This document shows, piece after piece, positions 17,218-24,267 of a DNA stretch of 64,000 nt; within the stretch, counting starts at the first letter, position 1; every line of letters starts with the position of its first letter. Made by a program: the position numbers and the translations under genes. The stretch is from Vibrio palustris (GTDB lineage Bacteria > Pseudomonadota > Gammaproteobacteria > Enterobacterales > Vibrionaceae), in NCBI RefSeq assembly GCF_024346995.1, contig NZ_AP024887.1:1860001-1924000 (forward strand). The letters run 5' to 3'. A model generated the notes under the pieces. The model was given only the letters and a program-made list of their open reading frames with translations. It had not been told where the DNA came from and ran no database searches.

Positions 17218-18987
17218 TCACTCTACCGATGAGTCGAGCCATTGCTGAATTTTAGATTCGTCTTGCAAAGCCAAGAATATGGTATCTTTTTTAGCACTTT
17301 CAATCGGCATTTCACCACTCATCAGCACATCATCTCGGAACCAATGTAAAGTGATACTTGATTTTTGTTTAAATACGGATAACGATTGTTCAAAACCACT
17401 GCTTACTTGTAAACCATCGGCTGCAATTAACAAATCAGCATGACTTAGGCCACACTGATGCGCTGGCGAGCCATTGGCAACATTCATAATACGCACCCCC
17501 AAGCCTTCGGGACGATAACGTGCACCGAAACCATAAATTAACCCTGGAGAATCACCGCCACCTTGATCGCCATTCCTATTACTGGCTCGCAACGTCATTG
17601 CAACGCCAAACTCTGCGAGTAGTGATTCTAAAGGTAAATCTTCTGCTTTATCGAGCCATGCAAACTCTGGGCTGGCATCACGTCCGAGGATCTCACTCAC
17701 AATGTTTAGGTGCGTATCATCATCGGTGCCTATTCCAGTAACCCCATAATCTTGCCAAAGTGACCGCATCACATCGTCTAACGACTGTTTCCCGTCGGTC
17801 TCTTTGCGAATAGTAAGATCTAAAAAGAGTGCAAATAAAGCACCTTTAGTGTAATAACTAACAATTGCATTGATTGCATTTTCATCTTGTTTATAAAATT
17901 TGGTCCAAGCATTAAAGCTCGATTCATTGAGACTTTGCTGAAGGCGACCCGCACCGCGATATACACGAGTGAACGTTTTCGCCAGTAAATCTAGGTATCC
18001 TGTTTTATCAACACAGCCACTGCGGTATGTCAGTAACTCTTCGTAGTAAGAAGTAATCCCTTCATATGCCCATAATTGAGGCGTGTAGGTTTCACTTTGT
18101 AGATTGAAAGGCGTGAATACGGCAGGTTTAATTCGCTTGACGTTCCACGAATGGAAATATTCATGGCAACAGAGCGTTAAGTAATTACGATAATCATCAC
18201 TCATAGGCTCATCATCACTCGTAGGCAACTCATTACGAGAACAATGTAATGCCGTAGAATCACGATGCTCTAGCCCGCCACCCGCATTTTTTGCTACATG
18301 AGTCATAAACACATATCGCTCAAAAGGTGCAGGAGTTCCAAAAAACTGGATTTCGGTTTCACAGATGGCTTTAAGATCTCGCAGGAGACGAGGCATATGA
18401 CAATAATGGCGCCCAGTTAACACGACATCGTGCCTCACGCCACAAGCTTCAAATGTGCCGACCGTGAATGTTCCCATCTCCACAGGGTGATCAATCAAAG
18501 CTTCATAATCGTTCGCATAAAAGCGACCAAATTCAAAATCGCCGCCAGTTACACGTGGCAATGTTGTCGCTACCTGCCAATGCTCTAAACCTTGAGGCGC
18601 GCCAATCTCGACATAATGAGTGCTACGCTCTAAGCCTTTTACGGCTAAAAACACACTACTGCCATTGAAAAAACCATGAGTTTGGTCGAGATGCGCGGTA
18701 CGTACTGACATATCCCACGCATAGACTTGATAATTCAAGTGGAGTTGTGAACCATCACAATCAATCAACCAGCGCTGCTTATCCAATTGAGTTACAGATT
18801 GAGGCTGCTTATTCTGATCATAAGCTTGCAAGCCAATGAGATTCTTTGCAAAATCTCGAATCATATAACTACCTGGCAGCCATGCGGGTAGCCACACTTC
18901 GGTCTGTGCTTGGGGAGAATCTATGGTCATAGAGACTGAAAATAGATGAGCTACCGGATCGATCGCAGTAATGTGATAATGAATCAT
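17218..18987 (-). CDS. M61-family peptidase (glycyl aminopeptidase-like) with PDZ domain
   Basis: The 589-residue protein matches the three-part M61 layout. A beta-rich N-terminal domain contains LPAWLPGSYMIRDFAKNL. The gluzincin-type catalytic domain has the zinc motif HEYFHSWNVKRIKP (HExxH), and upstream of it GGGLEHRDS. The C-terminal PDZ domain is around 460-560 (GLGVRIMNVANGSPAHQCGL). No signal peptide is apparent, so it should act in the cytoplasm, releasing N-terminal glycine or alanine from peptides. It is a single gene; the porin leader promoter begins just downstream. Confidence 0.9.
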   Translation of the reverse strand: MIHYHITAIDPVAHLFSVSMTIDSPQAQTEVWLPAWLPGSYMIRDFAKNLIGLQAYDQNKQPQSVTQLDKQRWLIDCDGSQLHLNYQVYAWDMSVRTAHLDQTHGFFNGSSVFLAVKGLERSTHYVEIGAPQGLEHWQVATTLPRVTGGDFEFGRFYANDYEALIDHPVEMGTFTVGTFEACGVRHDVVLTGRHYCHMPRLLRDLKAICETEIQFFGTPAPFERYVFMTHVAKNAGGGLEHRDSTALHCSRNELPTSDDEPMSDDYRNYLTLCCHEYFHSWNVKRIKPAVFTPFNLQSETYTPQLWAYEGITSYYEELLTYRSGCVDKTGYLDLLAKTFTRVYRGAGRLQQSLNESSFNAWTKFYKQDENAINAIVSYYTKGALFALFLDLTIRKETDGKQSLDDVMRSLWQDYGVTGIGTDDDTHLNIVSEILGRDASPEFAWLDKAEDLPLESLLAEFGVAMTLRASNRNGDQGGGDSPGLIYGFGARYRPEGLGVRIMNVANGSPAHQCGLSHADLLIAADGLQVSSGFEQSLSVFKQKSSITLHWFRDDVLMSGEMPIESAKKDTIFLALQDESKIQQWLDSSVE

Positions 18988-19087
18988 AAGTGCATAGCCT
19001 TAAACATAAAAATACTAACTATGCAGATAAACATTGATAAATACAATCTCTCCTTATTAGATTAAAAATAAAGTAACGCATATAAAG

Positions 19088-19327
19088 GTATGGCCTGTGT
19101 TTAAACAAGCCCAGATAGAGGAAGCTTGGGCCGGAATCATTGAGGTAACTCCAGATTCTAATCCAGTAATTGATCATATCGACGCAATGCCGGGCTTGAT
19201 TCTCGCGAGTGGGTTAAAAGGGCACGGCTTTGGCACAGGACCTGCCGCTGGGCAACTTGCGGCGGACCTCATAATGGACACTGAGCTATTGACCGATCCG
19301 ACCCCTTATCGTTTTGGGCGCTTTTAA
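19088..19327 (+). pseudogene. C-terminal fragment of an FAD-dependent (DAO-family) oxidoreductase
   Basis: A short frame encodes WPVFKQAQIEEAWAGI, then TPDSNPVIDHIDAMPG, then GLKGHGFGTGPAAGQLAADL and a final PYRFGRF. These are the last ~80 residues of the amino-acid oxidase/sarcosine-dehydrogenase-like family. The FAD-binding N-terminal ~350 residues are absent, and no plausible ribosome site precedes it. It is a gene remnant left by a deletion between the M61 gene and the GGDEF gene. Confidence 0.8.
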
Positions 19328-19410
19328 ATAACACTTCATTGTATTATCTCTATATTCACGCGGTTACTAATATGCATACAGCCCATTTAATAACGAGTAA
19401 TTATCCTCCC

Positions 19411-20220
19411 CTAATGAAACGATAAGCTTTTTGTCTCAGGTTTGGTATAAATACAGTATTCATCCCCCTGTAGTTTGGCATGATACATCGCGGTGTCTGC
19501 AGATTTCAGTAGTTCAGATATTGTTTCGCCATCATCGGGATAAATGGCAACGCCGATACTATAGTCGACATTAAGCTCTGTATGGCTAATAGTAAAAGTC
19601 TCTTTTCTCGTAGACTTAATGCGAGCCATAACGGCTTCAATATCGCAAGACTCATCCAGTGGAGAGACAAATAAAAACTCATCACCGCCTAAGCGAGCTA
19701 TCATTTCACCCTCCATTACAACACTTGCTAACCGTTTACCAACTTGTCGTAACAACTCATCTCCAACATGATGTCCGTAAGTATCATTTATGACTTTAAA
19801 ACGATCAAAATCTATAAACGCTACAGCAAAATGCCCGCCTCTTCTGGTATGTAACATTTGTTTCTTTAAACGCTCAAACGCTAACGCTCTATTCGGTAAT
19901 TGAGTCATATCATCAAAATAGGCTTTATGCACAAATTCTTTATTTATGAGTTTTATATCCTGAAATCGTCTCCAAATATAAATAAAAGCGCAAAATCCAG
20001 AAAAAATAATAAGTAAAAGAATCTCATTTATTTCTAACAAATTATTATATTTTACGTTAGCCAACAACTGCTCGGATGGCTCTAAATGAAAAACAACGAC
20101 TAGCGATAAAGCCGTAAAAAAAACGCCCGCAATAATAAACAAATCTCTTATGGCTGATTTTCGAAGTTTGTCGATAAAAACAGGTTTTAGGTTACTCGGG
20201 GTATTTGAGCTTAGTGGCAT
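19411..20220 (-). CDS. Membrane-anchored GGDEF diguanylate cyclase
   Basis: The 269-residue protein has two predicted membrane helices (LFIIAGVFFTALSLVVVF and EILLLIIFSGFCAFIYIW) with a short periplasmic loop. The GGDEF domain contains YFDDMTQLPNRALAFERL, DFDRFKVINDTYGHHVGDELL and an intact GGDEF. The RxxD inhibition motif is missing: the position five residues before GGDEF reads MEGE. So product feedback by the I-site is not expected. The start at 20220 is chosen over 20289 because AAGGCGG lies in front of it. It is a single gene with AT-rich flanks. Confidence 0.85.
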   Translation of the reverse strand: MPLSSNTPSNLKPVFIDKLRKSAIRDLFIIAGVFFTALSLVVVFHLEPSEQLLANVKYNNLLEINEILLLIIFSGFCAFIYIWRRFQDIKLINKEFVHKAYFDDMTQLPNRALAFERLKKQMLHTRRGGHFAVAFIDFDRFKVINDTYGHHVGDELLRQVGKRLASVVMEGEMIARLGGDEFLFVSPLDESCDIEAVMARIKSTRKETFTISHTELNVDYSIGVAIYPDDGETISELLKSADTAMYHAKLQGDEYCIYTKPETKSLSFH

Positions 20221-20451
20221 ATTTACCGCCTTGATTTTATTATTATTATAAAATAATGATAGGGGTTTAGTTACTATCATTAATGACAAATATTATATGA
20301 CAATAGTTTCCTTAAGTCTTATACATGAGAAAAAATACAACCAAAGGGGTAATTATCAAAAAAAACCAACTAAGTAACTGATTACAGTAGTTTAAAATAG
20401 TCTATTTTTTTAAATACTCTTTCATTTACTATTACTTACAAGTTATTTGAA

Positions 20452-21369
20452 CTAGTAAGCCCGATTAATAAGCGACTTACCGCATATCTCCTGTAATTTA
20501 CCAAGGAGCCACTGGTGGATTTGGCTATGCTGAGTTCTAGGATGCCAAGCAACTATGACCTCAAACTTAGGAGGTTGTACATCCATTGCAATACTGGCGA
20601 CCTTGCTATTAGGTAATAAACGGGAGGGATAAAACGCGACCATATCTGTGGTATATAACACATCAGGTGCACCTTTAAAGCTAGGCAGTGACATTACAAT
20701 ATTACGCTCCAAACCTTGCTCGGCAAACCATCGATCATGAGAACCTTTTAAATTCGCTTTGGATGGAGAAATAACCAACTGAGGCAAAGAAGCCAGCTGT
20801 TCTAGTGATAAGGGCGCTTGATTACATAACTCAGAGCATGCGCTCGCTACACAGATATGTTGCTCGTCAAAAAGGTGCGCCCACGGAATGTCATTCGAGA
20901 CAAAAGGAGGAAAAGTTAACGCAAGATCAAGCTCACCAGAGGTCAGCTTCGCGGATAATTGATCAGACTCAAAATCCGTAACAATCAATTTTAAATGAGG
21001 CGCTTGCTCTCGTACTACCCGTAAAAAACTGGGGAGTACCGCTTCAATCGCATAGTCCGTCGCGCTGATGGTTATCACACCTTTGTAAGTGGCAGGCGAA
21101 AACTCATTAACCTGAGATAACGACTCAATATCCGATAAAATAGTGTGAATCTTAGTGCCTAATTCTAGTGCTAACGGCGTAGGCACCATACTATTGCCTT
21201 GGCGCACTAACAGACGATCGGCAAACACATCACGTAATTTTCGTAACTGTTCACTGATAGCTTGTTGAGTTAACCCCATATTATCCGCGACTCGCGATAA
21301 GTTTTTTTCTGCCAATAAAGCATTGAGGATTCGTAGCTGTTTAATATCCAGCTTTTGCATACCATTCAT
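20452..21369 (-). CDS. LysR-family transcriptional regulator
   Basis: The ~305-residue protein has the LysR helix-turn-helix near its N terminus (KQLRILNALLAEKNLSRVAD, then QQAISEQLRKLRDVF). The effector-binding domain follows from about residue 95 (GVITISATDYAIEAVLPSFL). It is divergent from an old-yellow-enzyme gene, and a 30-bp perfect palindrome lies between them, so it probably controls that gene and itself. The exact start is uncertain (ATG 21369 or 21360); the longer frame to 21432 adds residues outside the family. The inducer is unknown. Confidence 0.88.
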   Translation of the reverse strand: MNGMQKLDIKQLRILNALLAEKNLSRVADNMGLTQQAISEQLRKLRDVFADRLLVRQGNSMVPTPLALELGTKIHTILSDIESLSQVNEFSPATYKGVITISATDYAIEAVLPSFLRVVREQAPHLKLIVTDFESDQLSAKLTSGELDLALTFPPFVSNDIPWAHLFDEQHICVASACSELCNQAPLSLEQLASLPQLVISPSKANLKGSHDRWFAEQGLERNIVMSLPSFKGAPDVLYTTDMVAFYPSRLLPNSKVASIAMDVQPPKFEVIVAWHPRTQHSQIHQWLLGKLQEICGKSLINRAY

Positions 21370-21445
21370 AATTGTAACCAAAACAATAATATCTTGTTTC
21401 AGATTGTACCTTATATTGCTTATGCTGCGCACCTCTTACTTAAAC

Positions 21446-21475
21446 AGCTGATGACTTAAGTCTAAGTCATCAGCT
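21446..21475. promoter_or_regulatory. 30-bp palindrome, probable LysR operator
   Basis: Two perfect 13-base arms, AGCTGATGACTTA and TAAGTCATCAGCT, are separated by AGTC. It lies between the divergent LysR and old-yellow-enzyme genes, about 35 bases before the latter, and has no T tract. An operator for a dimeric regulator fits best. Confidence 0.7.
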
Positions 21476-21510
21476 TATTCAGACTATACTTACAATAATG
21501 AGATCGCTTT

Positions 21511-22638
21511 ATGACGGAAAAAACCTTATTTGATACTGTATCCCTTGGCAACTACACCTTAAAAAACCGTATTTTTCTCCCGCCGTTAACACGCTCGAGA
21601 AGTTCACAACCGGGAAATATTCCTAATGATGTGATGGTTGATTACTACTCTCAACGTACTAGTGCCGGCTTCATGGTAACGGAAGGCACGCAAATTGAAC
21701 CACGTGGCCAAGGTTATGCCTGGACTCCAGGTATTCATAGCCAAGCGCAAATTGAAGGGTGGAAAAAAGTCACCCAAAGTGTGCATGATAATGGTGGCAT
21801 CATTTTCTCACAGCTTTGGCACGTTGGACGTGTATCACACAACAGCTTACAACCGGGTAACGGCGCACCTGTCGCCCCCTCTGCAATCAAAACGAATGCC
21901 GTAAAAGTGTTTGTTGAAACCGGTCCTGGAGAAGGTAAATTAACCGATCCCAGCATGCCACGAGCCCTGGAAACCGCAGAAGTACAAGAACTCGTCGAAA
22001 TGTATGCGCAAGGCGCACGTAATGCAAAAGAAGCAGGGTTTGATGGCGTCGAACTACACTGTGCTAATGGTTACCTCGTCAACCAATTTATTTCTGAGCA
22101 TACCAACCACCGCACTGATCAGTATGGTGGGAGTTTAGATAACCGCTTACAATTCCTCGTTGAGATCGTTGATGCCGTCGTCAACGTATTTGGCAAAGAT
22201 AAGGTCGGTGTACGATTTGCCCCACTCTTTGAAAGTACAGACGATGATCGCGTTTATCTTGGTTTAGTAGAAAGTGATCCACTAACTACTTATGTTGAAG
22301 CCATTAAACGTTTAGATGAGGCAGGTATTGCTTATTTATCTCTAGCAGAAGCCGACTGGAATAATGCCCCCGATCTCCCAGAAGAGTTCTATCAAGCAGC
22401 ACGCCGTCATTTTTCGGGTCGTATTCTTTATGCAGGAAAATATACTCAGGAAAAAGCACATCGTGTACTCAACAACAATTACGGTGATCTGTTTGGTTTT
22501 GGTCGTCCGTTTATTGCTAACCCAGACCTCCCAGAACGCTTTCTTAACGATTGGCCGCTCAACGAAGTAGACGCCGCAACTATGTATGGTGGTACAGATA
22601 TCGGATATTCAGATTATCCAACTTACCAACAAGAATAG
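21511..22638 (+). CDS. Old yellow enzyme family FMN oxidoreductase (NemA-like)
   Basis: This 375-residue flavoenzyme should reduce activated C=C bonds or nitro/electrophilic compounds using NAD(P)H. Visible OYE features are the N-terminal NRIFLPPLTRSRS and the active-site segment GVELHCANGYLVNQF (His/Asn substrate-binding pair and Tyr). Also seen are the FMN loop DQYGGSLDNRLQF and a C-terminal GFGRPFIANPDLPER. Length and motifs match the NemA/xenobiotic reductase class. It is divergent from a LysR gene and probably induced by electrophiles, as in related pairs (inference). Confidence 0.92.
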   Translation: MTEKTLFDTVSLGNYTLKNRIFLPPLTRSRSSQPGNIPNDVMVDYYSQRTSAGFMVTEGTQIEPRGQGYAWTPGIHSQAQIEGWKKVTQSVHDNGGIIFSQLWHVGRVSHNSLQPGNGAPVAPSAIKTNAVKVFVETGPGEGKLTDPSMPRALETAEVQELVEMYAQGARNAKEAGFDGVELHCANGYLVNQFISEHTNHRTDQYGGSLDNRLQFLVEIVDAVVNVFGKDKVGVRFAPLFESTDDDRVYLGLVESDPLTTYVEAIKRLDEAGIAYLSLAEADWNNAPDLPEEFYQAARRHFSGRILYAGKYTQEKAHRVLNNNYGDLFGFGRPFIANPDLPERFLNDWPLNEVDAATMYGGTDIGYSDYPTYQQE

Positions 22639-22695
22639 GATTTATAATTAATAAATTATGAATTAAAGGTTGTTATAACTAATTCTATATGTCAT

Positions 22696-22735
22696 GCCGA
22701 TAGATAATTCATTAAAGATCTATCGGCTTGTTATC
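22696..22735 (+). terminator. Hairpin after the old-yellow-enzyme gene
   Basis: Arms GCCGATAGAT and ATCTATCGGC with a 12-base loop are followed by a T-rich but interrupted stretch. It is a likely terminator for the upstream gene. Confidence 0.55.
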
Positions 22736-22896
22736 GTAATTTTATTAATAGGCACTCATTAACTCACTATTTTCCCTTATTAATAGCCCACTCAAAAAAG
22801 TAGATGCTATCGGTGATTAGCAAGTAAACTTTCTTTTTATTTATTAAATTTAGTAACTTAATAAATATGAAATAAGTTTGGTAATATTATTTATTT

Positions 22897-23997
22897 TCAA
22901 GACATCGACGATGCTGATAAATGAGAAGGCCTCTTGTTTTGCTCTACCGATGGTTGCTCATTCGAGGTAGACCACGTCATTGTGGGGCTAGACTTTACAT
23001 TTGATAATTTGTCCACGTCCAACGCCTGCAATATAGGAATAAGCTGCTGTAACAATTCTATTTGAGATTGCTTCTGTGTTTCAGTAAGTTCAGTCGATGC
23101 TGATTGGATAGCTAAGTGTTGCGATTTTAATGCTTGATAAGCCTGCACAATCACTTTCTTAATACGAGGGAATTGCTGTTCATGAGTATCATTAACATGT
23201 GATATAACATGTTGTTCATTCGATAAAATAAGTTGATTGATTACGGATAAATCTTGAGTTAATGATGCGAAAAGAGCCTCCATTTTTTCACTATCTTGAT
23301 TCATCTGTTGTTGCAGTCCTCGCGATGACGAGGTGATGGCTTGCGTCATTAGTGGTTTAATTTGACCGACAAGTTCATGTAATTTTTCAGAGCGATTAAG
23401 TAACTGTGTTTCTACATAATCACGGGTACTACGCACTTCTAGTTCAAGCTGTTCACTGGTTTTAATAATGGTATGTTGGAGACTGTCATTGATGCCCATT
23501 AATTGATTTTGTGTGGCGTCCACAAGGTTTTTAGAGTGCTGCTGAACCGCGACACTATGATCGTGTAACAGAGTGCTCAATTCATTACTCTGACTTTTCT
23601 GTTGCTGAACTAAATTCTGGTAACTTTGGGAGATGATTTTCTGAAACGATGCATTTAATCCGTCAAATTTCATGTTTAATTGAGCTTTAATATCATCGTG
23701 AATGACACTCGGAATATCAACTAATCCATCGACTAGAGATTGAATGTTCTCTAACAAAATAGAATGTGAACGCATTGCCTCACGCACCAATGACAATTCA
23801 TTATTCATATGTTGCTGCGTTTCAGTAACGTACAGTTCATGGTCTCGCCATTGATTACGTAAGCTCTGGTCTTGATGTATCGCTTGCGTAATATCACGAG
23901 TATGTCGACGGTGTTGTAGCCACAATGATAGGCCTTGTAAGACAATAATGATTGTCATACCAATGAAGATAAACCAGGGCTGTAATATTAATGCCAT
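22897..23997 (-). CDS. Unrecognised membrane-anchored long-helix protein
   Basis: The ~366-residue protein has one N-terminal membrane helix (WFIFIGMTIIIVLQGLSLWL) followed by almost uninterrupted polar helix rich in Gln, Leu, Ser and His, with heptad-like spacing. The C-terminal ~30 residues are Ser/Pro-rich and probably disordered. No enzymatic motif is visible. The layout recalls RmuC-type or MotA/ZorA-tail scaffolds, but neither the RmuC nuclease region nor membrane-channel helices are present. It lies alone. An in-frame GTG at 24018 is an alternative start. Confidence 0.65.
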   Translation of the reverse strand: MALILQPWFIFIGMTIIIVLQGLSLWLQHRRHTRDITQAIHQDQSLRNQWRDHELYVTETQQHMNNELSLVREAMRSHSILLENIQSLVDGLVDIPSVIHDDIKAQLNMKFDGLNASFQKIISQSYQNLVQQQKSQSNELSTLLHDHSVAVQQHSKNLVDATQNQLMGINDSLQHTIIKTSEQLELEVRSTRDYVETQLLNRSEKLHELVGQIKPLMTQAITSSSRGLQQQMNQDSEKMEALFASLTQDLSVINQLILSNEQHVISHVNDTHEQQFPRIKKVIVQAYQALKSQHLAIQSASTELTETQKQSQIELLQQLIPILQALDVDKLSNVKSSPTMTWSTSNEQPSVEQNKRPSHLSASSMS

Positions 23998-24203
23998 TTC
24001 CACACTACTCTCCGCCACGCCTTTACGGGCAACATCACAAATGGTTGTTCAAATATAAGCCGAGGAATTTACTACAAAATGGGAGTAAAATCACACAATT
24101 ATTATCATATGATGATGAGTATAACGAGAAAAATAGCTACCAGAAAATATACGGTCGGAGATATAAGCAACTGAATGAAGGTAACTCCCCTCACCCTTCA
24201 TAT

Positions 24204-24238
24204 ATAAAAAAAGCCTAACCGCGTTGCGGTTAGGCTTG
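24204..24238 (-). terminator. Terminator of the GH3 gene
   Basis: A perfect 12-bp stem (AAGCCTAACCGC / GCGGTTAGGCTT, loop of 3) is followed on the minus strand by seven T residues. It lies about 30 bases after the GH3 stop. Confidence 0.92.
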
Positions 24239-24267
24239 TGATTCACTACTGCAATATAATACTAAGA

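Noticed and set aside
22364..22570. Frame inside the old-yellow-enzyme gene with a hydrophobic stretch
   Set aside because: Out-of-frame shadow of a conserved enzyme; no independent support.
22897..23997. ZorA/MotA-like or RmuC identity of the long-helix protein
   Set aside because: There is only one membrane helix, no MotA-type channel helices, no nuclease domain and no ZorB/ZorC-type partner.
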